A DNA stretch of 64,000 nt from Lederbergia citrea (GTDB lineage: Bacteria; Bacillota; Bacilli; Bacillales; Bacillaceae_C). Below, in pieces: positions 27,134-36,304 of this stretch. The stretch lies in contig NZ_JAGYPH010000005.1 in the NCBI RefSeq assembly GCF_018343525.1, positions 62,001-126,000 on the forward strand. The letters are read 5' to 3'. Made by a program: the position numbers and the translations under genes. Within the stretch, counting starts at the first letter, position 1; each line of letters starts with the position of its first letter. Under the pieces are notes generated by a model that had not been told where the DNA came from, searched no databases, and was given only the letters and a program-made list of their open reading frames with translations.

Positions 27134-28892
27134 CTCGATCAAAAACTCCCTTACTACCGAGCGGAATGGATATCGATATGGTTGTTCCAAAATCAACTTG
27201 ACTTTTGATTGTTAAACTGGCTTGACCACTATAAATTCCATTTAGACGCTCGCTTATATTAAAAATTGCCGTTCCATTTCCTTTTTTCGAATTCACTACT
27301 TGCTTACCTAGCACTCTGATTCTTTCTTCCGGAATTCCCTTTCCGTTATCGACTACAATAATATGTAATTTATTATCTTTGGTAAAAATCCTGATTGTGA
27401 TGTCCCCCTGATTTTTGCTGCCTGGAAAACCATAATGAATCGCATTTTCTACTAAGGGCTGTAAAGTAAACGGTGGAATAAGTACTTTATTTAGGTTAGG
27501 TTCGATTTGAAAAGTAATGAAGTACTTGTTTGGAAAACGAGTCTGTTCCAATGAGATGTAGGACCTAACATTCTCCAATTCTTTCTCCAAAGGGATGAGC
27601 ATCTGCCTTGCACCTTGGAGATTTCCGCGAAAAAACGAACCTAACTCTAACAGTAATTTACGAGCTTTATCTACATCTGTGCGGCAAAGTGCTGAGATTG
27701 TATTGATACTATTGAATAAAAAGTGCGGATGGATTTGTGCTTGTAAAGCTTTAATTTCTGCATCCCGCAACAGCTTCGTCTGCCGTTCTGCTTCGGCAAG
27801 CTCTAGTTGCGTAGAGAATAGATTTCCAAGTCCTTCTGCTAATTGCTGCTGCACCTTATCTAGTTTTTCAGGCTGGGAATAGTACATTTTTAATGTACCG
27901 ACGATTTTGTTCTTTACCTTTAAAGGTAGAACAATCGCGGCTTCTAAAGGACAGTGACTTTGAAAACAGAATATCTCTTCTTTTGTTTTTGCGACTAATA
28001 TCTTGCCGCTTTCAAGTGCTCTCTTCGTCAAACCAGTCGCAAGGTTGGCTTTAGGTGTATGGTGATCAGAAGCGGCGCCAACATGTGCCAAGACTTGATG
28101 ATCATCTGTTACTGCAACCGCATCAGCATCCGTTAGTTCCAGCATAATTTCTGATATTTCCTTGCAAGAATGAGTGTTTAATCCTTGTCGAAAAAAAGGC
28201 AGGGTCTGATCGGCAATTTGAAAGGCACGGTTCGTCTGGTTTGCACGTACGCGTACTTCATCCCGCATGATTGATTGAATGATGAACATGAACAGCAATG
28301 TTCCAAACCCATTGACGAAAATCATCGGAAAGCCAATGAGTTGGACAAGATTCCACGCTTGTTCATATGGTTTAGCTGTTAAAAGAATAATCAGCATTTG
28401 CAGGGCTTCCATTATCATTCCGATCAAGACAGCAAAGGTTGCCGTGATTTTTTTCCCATTCTGTTTTCGTCTTCTTCCCAAATATCCAGCCACAATTCCA
28501 GCTATGATTGTAGAAATCCCACAAGAAAACGCAGTGAATCCACCAAGCATATAACGATGGACTCCTGCAATTAGGCCGGCACCGACGCCTACCATGGGTC
28601 CTCCCAGCAAACCTCCTATGACGATTCCCATCACCCTTGTATTTGCTAATGCATTCTCAGGCTGTATTTCTGAAAGCCAGCCAGTTTTTGCAATTGTATT
28701 TTGAGCAATTTCTACCCCTGTATAATTACTGATGATCCCGAATGCACCAAAGAGGAAAATAAGCATCACTTTCTCTTTTGTATTGTGCTTGTTTTGAATG
28801 ATTTTACGAAATGATTTCATTTGCGAAAACAAAAAAGCAACAATGACGATAATTCCTACTTTTTCAAGCATTAATGGCACTAAATTAAACAT
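27108..28892 (-). CDS. lytS: LytS-type sensor histidine kinase
   Basis: A sensor kinase of about 594 residues. Residues 1-200 form the 5TM-5TMR_LYT membrane sensor, including GGLLGGPMVGVGAGLIAGVH. A GAF-like domain spans about 225-370. The kinase core has the phospho-histidine in QAQIHPHFLFNSINTI, and the ATP-binding block ends with NSKKGNGTAIFNISERL. ATG at 28892 is preferred to an upstream start because GGATGGGTG lies just before it. It sits ahead of its regulator and cstA in one direction. The likely signal is extracellular pyruvate, by analogy with BtsS and Bacillus LytS. Confidence 0.93.
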   Translation of the reverse strand: MFNLVPLMLEKVGIIVIVAFLFSQMKSFRKIIQNKHNTKEKVMLIFLFGAFGIISNYTGVEIAQNTIAKTGWLSEIQPENALANTRVMGIVIGGLLGGPMVGVGAGLIAGVHRYMLGGFTAFSCGISTIIAGIVAGYLGRRRKQNGKKITATFAVLIGMIMEALQMLIILLTAKPYEQAWNLVQLIGFPMIFVNGFGTLLFMFIIQSIMRDEVRVRANQTNRAFQIADQTLPFFRQGLNTHSCKEISEIMLELTDADAVAVTDDHQVLAHVGAASDHHTPKANLATGLTKRALESGKILVAKTKEEIFCFQSHCPLEAAIVLPLKVKNKIVGTLKMYYSQPEKLDKVQQQLAEGLGNLFSTQLELAEAERQTKLLRDAEIKALQAQIHPHFLFNSINTISALCRTDVDKARKLLLELGSFFRGNLQGARQMLIPLEKELENVRSYISLEQTRFPNKYFITFQIEPNLNKVLIPPFTLQPLVENAIHYGFPGSKNQGDITIRIFTKDNKLHIIVVDNGKGIPEERIRVLGKQVVNSKKGNGTAIFNISERLNGIYSGQASLTIKSQVDFGTTISISIPLGSKGVFDRDVESLYSG

Positions 28893-29234
28893 CTTCACCC
28901 ATCCTTTATTACTCATTCAAAGGGAAATTGAATTGGCTCGGGCAAGTCCTTTATTCATAATTGTGTTCTTTTATATTCGTTAAGTTAAAATACTTCTGTG
29001 TAAAATTATATCATGTTTGTTAGAATATATTTTCACAAAACCTAAAAACGGATTGTCGTTAAAAAGTCCACCCACCAGGTCGCAGACTGATGGGTGGACT
29101 TCCTATTCTAAAAAATTGGTTATTTATATAGGCTCCACGATTATCAATGGTTAGAATACAATGATTAAAAATTACTCTGATGTTCCATACTCTAATATAG
29201 TGAAAAAGGAAAGGGCAAATTTCAGGAGGACAGG
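28893..29234. other. Intergenic region, 342 bp, with a bidirectional hairpin
   Basis: A strong stem AAGTCCACCCA/TGGGTGGACTT lies at 29064-29101 with T- and A-runs on both sides. Both flanking genes read away from it, so it may mark the end of a lost gene. I see no riboswitch before the TerC gene, although some TerC homologues have a manganese riboswitch. Confidence 0.5.
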
Positions 29235-29981
29235 ATGGAACTATCTTTATTATTAGAGTATGGCTGGGTTTTAATGATCTTGATTCTTTTAGAGGGTTTA
29301 TTATCCGCCGATAATGCTTTAGTTCTAGCTATAATGGCAAAGCATTTACCAGAAGAACAGCAAAAAAAGGCTATTAATATTGGTTTGCTCTTAGCTTTTA
29401 TATTTAGAATTGGTGCCATTTTTATTATTTCGTTCCTTTTCCACGTTTGGCAAGTTCAAGCGATTGGAGCTGCTTATTTAATTTTCATCGCTGTAAAACA
29501 TTTACTAAAAAGGAACAATGAAGATAATAATAAAAAAGGAAAGAGCTATCGTATGACTGTTGCTCAAATTGCCATAGCAGACATCGCGTTCGCTGTTGAT
29601 TCTATTTTAGCAGCAGTAGCTCTAGTCATTGACCTACCTGACACGCCTATGGGTAATATTGGTGGCATGGATGGCGCTAAATTTATTGTGATTGTAATAG
29701 GTGCAATTGCAGGTCTAATTGTTATTAGATTTGCAGCGGGACTCTTCGTTAGGTTATTGACAAAACGCCCAAGTCTTGAAAAAGCCGCCATGTTATTAGT
29801 TGGTTGGGTTGGGGTTAAGTTATTAATGCATACTCTTGCTCATCCTTCAGTGAACATTATTTCTCATGATTTTGTCGAAGGAATCATTTGGAAGTCAATC
29901 TTTTGGTCAGTGATGCTTCTTATTGCTTTAGGTGGTTGGTTTTTATCTAAAGAGAAAACAGAGGAAGCTAATGAGGAATAA
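29235..29981 (+). CDS. TerC family membrane protein (YkoY/YjbE-like)
   Basis: A 248-residue protein with seven to eight helices. The two charged family motifs within membrane segments are seen at EGLLSADNALVLA and IAFAVDSILAAV. Bacillus homologues take part in manganese export, helping secreted metalloenzymes. AGGAGG precedes ATG at 29235. A terminator follows directly, so it is monocistronic. The metal specificity is inferred from the family. Confidence 0.9.
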   Translation: MELSLLLEYGWVLMILILLEGLLSADNALVLAIMAKHLPEEQQKKAINIGLLLAFIFRIGAIFIISFLFHVWQVQAIGAAYLIFIAVKHLLKRNNEDNNKKGKSYRMTVAQIAIADIAFAVDSILAAVALVIDLPDTPMGNIGGMDGAKFIVIVIGAIAGLIVIRFAAGLFVRLLTKRPSLEKAAMLLVGWVGVKLLMHTLAHPSVNIISHDFVEGIIWKSIFWSVMLLIALGGWFLSKEKTEEANEE

Positions 29982-29986
29982 TAATT

Positions 29987-30011
29987 AGCCCGGTCAGCGC
30001 CGGGCTTTTTC
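29987..30011 (+). terminator. Terminator of the TerC gene
   Basis: The stem AGCCCGG/CCGGGCT is followed by five T residues. Confidence 0.9.
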
Positions 30012-30032
30012 TAATTAAGTCGATCGACTATA

Positions 30033-30062
30033 ATTTGGGGTCTAATTTGGGGTCTGACCCCC
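30033..30062. repeat. GGGGTCT direct/inverted repeat
   Basis: ATTTGGGGTCT occurs twice in a row and is followed by GACCCCC, forming a direct repeat with an inverted half. I see no coding role here. It may be a dispersed repeat, since similar GGGGTCTGACCCC motifs are scattered in other Bacillales genomes (from memory, not checked). Confidence 0.45.
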
Positions 30063-30134
30063 GGTGCGGTAATGTGCTAAAGCATAGGGGACTGGCATAT
30101 TAATTATTAATGAAAAACGGGTCTATAATTTCGA

Positions 30135-30278
30135 TTAAACATCTCCCTTTTCTGGGCCGTGATCGGTTGTAGGCCTTTCCACTATTTTTTCTAATTCTCC
30201 TTTATCCCCTTTTGCGTTAATAATTTCTAATATTTGGTTTAACCCCTCGCTAGTTTGGTCGATGTCATTTTTCGCCAT
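30135..30278 (-). CDS. Small hypothetical protein, 47 aa
   Basis: ATG at 30278 is six bases after a perfect AAGGAGGG site. The product is acidic and hydrophilic, starts MAKNDIDQTSEGLNQILEII, and ends in a charged tail. No family is recognised. The strong ribosome binding site is the main support. Confidence 0.6.
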   Translation of the reverse strand: MAKNDIDQTSEGLNQILEIINAKGDKGELEKIVERPTTDHGPEKGDV

Positions 30279-30492
30279 TTTATCCCTCCTTATTTTAAGC
30301 CTAATTGTTATGCTCTACTGGTTATTAAATTAACCTTCCCTGCAAGCATGCAAAAATGCACATTGAACGTAATTTTAGTGTAAAAACCACTGCTGATTGA
30401 TGGAATAAACCTTCAAGTTGAAGATTTAAAACATTTTTTGGGGATTTTTGGAGGAAACAAAATAGCCGAGATAAAGGAACCTGACACCAGCC

Positions 30493-31008
30493 TTATATCC
30501 TATTCAATACCTCCAGCGTTTTTAGGACATGATTAAGAAAAGGAGTAATTTCCCACATGTTATCTTCATTAAGTTTGGACTCGAATTTAACTTCTATGTT
30601 ATTCATGAGTCCGGAAGATTCTTGCTTATATACGAAGCTCACCGTTTGAGTTAACTGGATATCATTTTCCCAAACTTCGTATAGTGCTTGCCCGATCTGT
30701 TCGCACTGGGTGCTTACATTGTGAACGCGCTTGTTAAATCGCAATAATAGGGAACAACCCGGCTTTGCCTCAGGAATCTCTAATATCTCCTCTGCCAAAT
30801 CCTTTAGGGAAGCTTCCAATACAACTTCGGCTGTTACATCTGGTTGGTCAACCAATGAGAATTGAATGGATAACTCCCTGGCCAGAATAGCAAAGTCCAT
30901 TCGGTCGGCCCTGTTCACTATCGTAATTTTGCGATCGATATTATCAAGATCATAGATATGATTTTCAAATGCCACTTTTAAATTCTCAAAAATAGTTGGA
31001 TCAAACAT
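30493..31008 (-). CDS. Hypothetical protein, about 171 aa
   Basis: A soluble, mixed alpha/beta protein without signal peptide. It starts MFDPTIFENLKVAFENHIYD if ATG 31008 is used, which has better spacing to the GGGGG site than the ATG at 31014. Conserved-looking segments include IVNRADRMDFAILAREL and LRFNKRVHNVSTQCEQIGQ. I do not recognise a family with confidence. It stands alone, and the following intergenic region holds a 52-bp tandem repeat. Confidence 0.7.
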   Translation of the reverse strand: MFDPTIFENLKVAFENHIYDLDNIDRKITIVNRADRMDFAILARELSIQFSLVDQPDVTAEVVLEASLKDLAEEILEIPEAKPGCSLLLRFNKRVHNVSTQCEQIGQALYEVWENDIQLTQTVSFVYKQESSGLMNNIEVKFESKLNEDNMWEITPFLNHVLKTLEVLNRI

Positions 31009-31205
31009 TTTCATTCCCCCGTTGTTTTGCTAAAACAGAAGAGAGCCTTCGCTTTTAAATCTGTTTCAAATATTTTAACCACCCGCGGCTACGTTAAACA
31101 TGTCACTCTTTTATGAACATAAAAAACCCCTTCCGTCACTATTAGATTGGAAAGAGGTTTTTATAGTTATAGTGGGAGGTGTTAAATCACATCAAGCTAT
31201 TAATA

Positions 31206-31413
31206 ATTTCCCATGTCGCTGTACTCATGAACGCTCCATGAGTACTGTTTTGTCATGATTTCCCATATTACTGTACTCATGAGAACTTCATGAGTCATGT
31301 TTTGTCGTGATTTCGCAAATTACTGTACTCATGAACGCTTCATGAGTCACGTTTGGTCATGATTTCCCATATTACTGTACTCATGAACGCTCCATGAGTC
31401 CCGTTTTGTCTCT
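31206..31413. repeat. Four copies of a 52-bp tandem repeat with internal hairpin
   Basis: Units start at 31206, 31258, 31310 and 31362, an exact 52-bp period. Each begins ATTTCSCA and contains the inverted pair ACTCATG/CATGAGT around a variable 8-base loop. Differences between units are mostly outside the stem. It is non-coding and lies between a hypothetical gene and the ribose-type ABC operon. It is not a CRISPR array, because no unique spacers are present. Confidence 0.9.
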
Positions 31414-31536
31414 TTTCAATAGATAACCGTCCTTATAAACGAATCGGCTCCCAAGAAAAAGTGCGATAGTGTTTACTCTACCCCGAAGCCTTCAAATTGC
31501 GTAAGTACTGGGACAAGATTTCTATCCCCTCCCCCT

Positions 31537-32586
31537 TTAAGAAGTTTTTTCCTTCCTCTGCAAAAGCACAGCCGCAATCACAATGATCCCTTTAAATGCC
31601 TCCCGCAAAAACGGCGGCACTCCAAATAGATTCAAAAGATTGTTCATCACAGCGATGATCAACATACCATACATGGTTCCTAGGATGAATCCTCTTCCCC
31701 CCATCATACTAGTACCACCAACTACAGCTGCTGCAATGGCATCCATTTCCATTCCCCTGCCGGCATTAGAAAAATCCATTGAACCAATTCGAGAAACTTG
31801 AATGATCGCCGCAATTGAAACGAGTATTCCCATAAGTGCGTACACACGCAGCTTGACTTTTTCCACATTGACACCGGAAAGTTTTGCAGCTCTTCCATTC
31901 GATCCGACTGCAATGATGTGTCTTCCAAAGGTGGTTCGCTTAGATACATAGTAAAGAATATAAGCAATGACCGCCCAATAAATAATCGGCATGATCATGT
32001 AATTTCCAATTTTAAAACTAGCAATCTGTAAAAACTCCATTGGTATCTTCGGATTATACCCTTGCATAAAGTGCTGTGTCACACTTCTAAATATCATCAT
32101 CGCACCCAATGTAGCAATAAAGGGGGGGACATTTCCCCTTGTAATGGTTACACCTATTAGTAACCCAAGCAAATATCCAAAAAGTAGAACTACCATGATG
32201 GTAATAACAAATGCTGAAAATCCCGTTATTCCCAAGCTTCCCAAGATTCCTTTCGTACCAGTATCAAGAAGGATCATGGTGAAAGCACCACTCGCAACTA
32301 AAGTAGAACCTACGGCTAAATCAATGCCCCCAGTCATGATCACAAAAGTCATGCCTAGAGCAATGATTCCAACCCCCGCATTATTTCTTAAAATGTTTAT
32401 CCAGTTATTGATCCACGATTGAAACCAACTGCCAACTGAATCATAATCAAAGCCCAAGACCAATGTTTGTAAAATAATCATGATGATAAGTGCAATGGCC
32501 GTGCTAAACAGTGGTTCGCTCGTCCATTTATATTTAAACCATTCAAAGAAGCTTCGATGAGTTTTTACACTGACAGAATTCATCAT
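31537..32586 (-). CDS. Sugar ABC transporter permease (RbsC-like)
   Basis: Membrane component of about 349 residues of a ribose/galactoside-class (CUT2) importer. About ten hydrophobic segments are present, with the conserved GVGIIALGMTFVIMTGGIDL block and EKVKLRVYALMG before the last helices. ATG at 32586 follows GAGGAGTG. It is the third gene of the operon, 19 bp after the ATPase. The substrate is unknown; no kinase or catabolic gene accompanies it. Confidence 0.92.
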   Translation of the reverse strand: MMNSVSVKTHRSFFEWFKYKWTSEPLFSTAIALIIMIILQTLVLGFDYDSVGSWFQSWINNWINILRNNAGVGIIALGMTFVIMTGGIDLAVGSTLVASGAFTMILLDTGTKGILGSLGITGFSAFVITIMVVLLFGYLLGLLIGVTITRGNVPPFIATLGAMMIFRSVTQHFMQGYNPKIPMEFLQIASFKIGNYMIMPIIYWAVIAYILYYVSKRTTFGRHIIAVGSNGRAAKLSGVNVEKVKLRVYALMGILVSIAAIIQVSRIGSMDFSNAGRGMEMDAIAAAVVGGTSMMGGRGFILGTMYGMLIIAVMNNLLNLFGVPPFLREAFKGIIVIAAVLLQRKEKTS

Positions 32587-32605
32587 TGGCACTCCTCTCC
32601 CATAC

Positions 32606-34093
32606 TCAAGTTAGTTGCCCACCCGTAGCAAGACTCATGATATTATGCTCATTCATTACCTCGCCAGCAACTTCCCCTTGAATGACTCCATGATACATAA
32701 CAAGTGCCCGATCACATACACGTATAATTTCAGACGCTTCACTGGATAGCACGACTATTGCAATGTTTTCACCCGCAAGTTGCAAAATGATATCGTAAAT
32801 ATCTTCTTTTGCTCCGACATCGACACCTTGGGTGGGGTTGTCTAAAATAAGCAGTTGAGGATTTGACGCTAACCATTTGGCTAGGATAACCTTTTGCTGA
32901 TTTCCACCAGAAAGACTCGTAATGCTGTCGGTCAGCTTTTCCATCTTTATTCTTAAAGCTTGGCGTTGATTTTCAAATGTTTCCTGATGCTTTTTCGCAT
33001 TTATAACCCCTCGCTTGGCAAATTTAGGCCAAGTGACAATCGACGCATTCTCTATGATATTCATATCCTTAATGATGGCATTTTCTTTCCTGTTACGTGG
33101 AAGATATGCAATTCCTTCATTTATAGCCTGTGTTGTACTTTTGATCGTTACTTTTTTTCCGTTTAACCATATTTCCCCTGATGAAACTTTATTTGCTCCA
33201 AAAATAGATTGAAAGAGTTCACTTCTACCATCGCCGAGAAGCCCGGTCACACCAACGATTTCACCCGCTTTGATAGAAATAAAAATATCCCTAAAAGTAT
33301 ATTTGTATGTAAGCCCCTCTACTCGTAAGATCTCAGATCCTAATTTTTTCTCTCTAATTAGCGCTATGTTTCTTACATCATAGCCCACCATAAAACGGGC
33401 TAGGGTTTTAGTCGTTACATCACTGACGTTCCCTTCTGCCACAAGATTGCCATCTCGGAGCACAACATATCGATTGCATACGTCCATCACTTCATTTAAT
33501 TTATGGGAGATAAAAATGATCCCCACATTATGTTCTTTCAACGTTTTCATCATTGTAAAAACGCGTTCAATTTCCGGATCCGTTAATGAAGTGGTAGGCT
33601 CATCCATAATGATGATTGATGCATTCGTCATCATCGCCCGGCATATTTCAACGATTTGTTTATAGGAAGCATCAAGGTCGTGAACCATCGTTTTCGGATC
33701 CAAGTCCACGTTCATTTTTTTAAACATTTCTTCTGTTTCTTGAAACATCCTATCTAAGTCTAGACTTCCTCTTTTCGTTTTCAATTCCCTGCCTAGGAAC
33801 ATGTTTTCATAGATCGGTAAATCGTTAATCAAATTCAGTTCCTGATGGATGAATGCGATTCCCGTTTCCTGTGATTGTGCTGGGCTGCTAAAATCGACTG
33901 ATTTTCCATCTATCATGATTGAGCCTGAATCCATTGAAAAAACTCCGCCAAGTATATGCATGAGTGTTGATTTCCCTGCCCCATTTTCACCTAGTAAAGC
34001 GCAGATTTCACCGCCTTTTATTGTAAAAGATATGTCTTTAAGTACATCATTGCTTCCGAAGGACTTTCTGATGTTTTTCATCTCAATGATCAT
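32606..34093 (-). CDS. Sugar ABC transporter ATP-binding protein (RbsA/MglA-like)
   Basis: A 495-residue tandem ATPase with two nucleotide-binding domains. Domain one has a Walker A motif GENGAGKST and Walker B IIIMDEPTTSL. Domain two has the altered P-loop GLLGDGRSE and a strong LSGGNQQK signature followed by LLILDNPTQGVD. That asymmetry is normal for CUT2 ATPases. It lies between the binding protein and the permease. Confidence 0.95.
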   Translation of the reverse strand: MIIEMKNIRKSFGSNDVLKDISFTIKGGEICALLGENGAGKSTLMHILGGVFSMDSGSIMIDGKSVDFSSPAQSQETGIAFIHQELNLINDLPIYENMFLGRELKTKRGSLDLDRMFQETEEMFKKMNVDLDPKTMVHDLDASYKQIVEICRAMMTNASIIIMDEPTTSLTDPEIERVFTMMKTLKEHNVGIIFISHKLNEVMDVCNRYVVLRDGNLVAEGNVSDVTTKTLARFMVGYDVRNIALIREKKLGSEILRVEGLTYKYTFRDIFISIKAGEIVGVTGLLGDGRSELFQSIFGANKVSSGEIWLNGKKVTIKSTTQAINEGIAYLPRNRKENAIIKDMNIIENASIVTWPKFAKRGVINAKKHQETFENQRQALRIKMEKLTDSITSLSGGNQQKVILAKWLASNPQLLILDNPTQGVDVGAKEDIYDIILQLAGENIAIVVLSSEASEIIRVCDRALVMYHGVIQGEVAGEVMNEHNIMSLATGGQLT

Positions 34094-34119
34094 GACATCA
34101 CTTCCATCATTTTGTTAAA

Positions 34120-34153
34120 AGAGAGGGACTATAGCAGCCCCATAATCCCTCTT
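34120..34153 (-). terminator. Hairpin between binding-protein and ATPase genes
   Basis: AGAGGGACTAT/ATAATCCCTCT forms an imperfect stem with only a short T-rich tail on the minus strand. It probably works as an mRNA stabiliser or partial terminator that keeps the binding protein in excess. Confidence 0.55.
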
Positions 34154-34162
34154 TCCTAAGGC

Positions 34163-35134
34163 TTAGTAAGGAGAATTTCCGTCAAGAAAATCCTGATAGT
34201 TATCTCTATCTACTACTGTTGTTGGAATAACCTTCACCTCTTCAACATCTTCACCGTTTAAAAGTTTAAGAGCAACATCGACAGCATCCTTTACCATAGC
34301 CGGGCTGTAAAGAGCTGACTCAATCCATATATCTTCATTTTCTGGCATCATGTTAAAATATTCCTGCATACCGCCACCACCAGTTACTACTTTAATATCA
34401 TTTCTGCCTGCTTCACTGATGGCTTGTAGTACACCGATAGAAGTTTCATCGTCCATAGAGTAAACAGCGTCAATCCTATCATTGCTCGTTAAAATATCAG
34501 CGAAATCCTTCAAGCCATCTTCCCTTGTAAACTTAGTAGCGTACATTTCGATTCTCATATCGGGTGCAATTTCTGCCATCGTTTCAACAAAACCTTTTTT
34601 CCTTAACTCGGAAACAGAACCCGATGTTGGCACTTCCAATATCACAACATTTCCTTCTTTACCTATCTTGTCTACGATATATTTAGCCCCTTGAATTCCC
34701 ATGTCCTCGTTGTCTCCGGAAACGCGGTACACACCATCTGCGTCAATCACAATATCAAAGTTCACAACCTTAATACCGGCATCAAGTGCCTTCTGAATAG
34801 GAACTTCCATACCCTCCCACTGTGGAAATGCAACAATCGCCTCTGCTCCCCATGTCATTAAATCATCTAATTGTGATGTCATCTCTTCAGCATTAGAACT
34901 AGTTTGAATCTGGTAGTCAATATCGTTGGCTAGATCTTTAGCACGAGCTTCTGCATGATATGCAACCGCAGCAACCCAACCGTGTGTAACAGCCGGTGCA
35001 AGAATGCCAATTTTGTGCTTTTTATTCCCCGAATCCTTCCCCGCATTATTACCTGTTTTTTCTGAACCACATGCACTAAGAAGTGGTACCATGAACAATA
35101 AGAGTAAAACAAATACATTTAAAGCTTTTTTCAT
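34163..35134 (-). CDS. Sugar-binding lipoprotein (RbsB-like)
   Basis: A periplasmic-binding-protein type 1 lipoprotein of about 323 residues. The signal peptide ends in the lipobox LLSAC (about residues 17-21). The two-lobed domain starts KIGILAPAVTHGWVAAV. ATG at 35134 lies nine bases after AGAGGAGG; a longer frame to 35173 would include that site. First gene of the CUT2 importer operon. The ligand cannot be read from sequence. Confidence 0.93.
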   Translation of the reverse strand: MKKALNVFVLLLLFMVPLLSACGSEKTGNNAGKDSGNKKHKIGILAPAVTHGWVAAVAYHAEARAKDLANDIDYQIQTSSNAEEMTSQLDDLMTWGAEAIVAFPQWEGMEVPIQKALDAGIKVVNFDIVIDADGVYRVSGDNEDMGIQGAKYIVDKIGKEGNVVILEVPTSGSVSELRKKGFVETMAEIAPDMRIEMYATKFTREDGLKDFADILTSNDRIDAVYSMDDETSIGVLQAISEAGRNDIKVVTGGGGMQEYFNMMPENEDIWIESALYSPAMVKDAVDVALKLLNGEDVEEVKVIPTTVVDRDNYQDFLDGNSPY

Positions 35135-35377
35135 AAAAATTAACCTCCTCTGAGGCCCCATGCCAAAAGGCACAAGTCCTAACTTGTTGACATGATTTTA
35201 TGTATGATTTATTCGCAATATGACCAAGTATGCAATTTCATATTTAATATATGTTGGAGATTGAATTTGCAAATTGGGAAAAAGGGAAAATATTGGTTTG
35301 ATTTATAAATATCTAAACTTCGAATTTCAATATGTATATGATAGACTAAAGGGAATATTATCGAAGGGAGCGGTTTC

Positions 35378-36202
35378 ATGAATTACATAACATTAAACAA
35401 TGGAATACGAACGCCACAACTAGGCTATGGTGTATGGAAAATACCTAATGAAGAAGCAGCTAATGCAGTAGAACAAGCACTTGAAACTGGTTATCGTTTG
35501 ATCGATACGGCAAAAATTTATCGGAATGAACTTGGAGTTGGTGAGGCATTAGCAAATAGCAATGTACCTCGTGAGGAGCTATTCATTACAACCAAATTAT
35601 GGAATGCGGATCAAGGTTATGAAAATACATTAAAAGCATTTGATGAAAGCCTTGAAAAACTAGGTCTCGATTATGTTGATCTCTATTTAATCCATTGGCC
35701 AACACCAAAGTTTGATACGTATGTAGAAACTTACAAAGCATTAGAAAAAATTTATAAGGATGGACGTGCAAAGGCAATTGGTGTTTGCAACTTCGAGATG
35801 GAACATTTACAGCGAATCCTGGATGAGTGTGAAGTGGTGCCGGCTGTTAACCAAGTAGAATGCCACCCTTATTTACAACAAAAGGAATTAAAGGAATTTT
35901 GTAAACAACATGGCATTTATTTAGAAGCTTATAGCCCATTAATGAATGGTACGAAAGTGATAGAGGATCAAGTGATCAAAGAAATGGCCGAACAATATGG
36001 AAAAACACCTGCCCAAGTCATCCTTCGTTGGCATCTTCAAACAGATGTCCTTGTCATTCCAAAAACGGTAACACCTTCACGCATGGAAGAAAATTTGAAT
36101 GTTTTTGATTTTGAACTTAGTCAGGCAGATATGGATAAGATTGCAGCCTTGGATCGCAATGAACGCCATAATTCAGTGCCTAGTGAGATGAATAAGCGGT
36201 AA
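35378..36202 (+). CDS. Aldo/keto reductase (YvgN/YtbE-like)
   Basis: A 274-residue NADPH-dependent reductase with the TIM-barrel family motifs. GYRLIDTAKIYRNE holds the catalytic Asp and Tyr, FITTKLW the Lys, and YLIHWP the His. The cofactor-binding end reads VIPKTVTPSRMEEN. Family members reduce methylglyoxal and other aldehydes. AAGGGAG precedes ATG at 35378. It is monocistronic with a terminator after it. Confidence 0.95.
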   Translation: MNYITLNNGIRTPQLGYGVWKIPNEEAANAVEQALETGYRLIDTAKIYRNELGVGEALANSNVPREELFITTKLWNADQGYENTLKAFDESLEKLGLDYVDLYLIHWPTPKFDTYVETYKALEKIYKDGRAKAIGVCNFEMEHLQRILDECEVVPAVNQVECHPYLQQKELKEFCKQHGIYLEAYSPLMNGTKVIEDQVIKEMAEQYGKTPAQVILRWHLQTDVLVIPKTVTPSRMEENLNVFDFELSQADMDKIAALDRNERHNSVPSEMNKR

Positions 36203-36253
36203 GAATAGTTCGGTACAAAAAGCTGTAGGTAATGGCCCAGAGTCAACATATAA

Positions 36254-36304
36254 AAATAAGACGGTTCTCATTCAATTTTTGAATGATAAGCCGTCTTATT
36301 TTTA
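36254..36304. terminator. Bidirectional terminator
   Basis: AAATAAGACGG/CCGTCTTATTT forms a long stem between two convergent genes, with A and T runs on both sides. Confidence 0.85.

Noticed and set aside
29102..29234. Manganese (yybP-ykoY) riboswitch before the TerC gene
   Set aside because: The paired conserved loops are not visible, and the leader is too short.
30493..31008. Possible mobile-element protein beside the 52-bp repeats
   Set aside because: No transposase, recombinase or DNA-binding motif could be seen; left as hypothetical.
31206..31413. CRISPR-like array
   Set aside because: The units are contiguous 52-bp repeats without unique spacers, and no cas genes are near.
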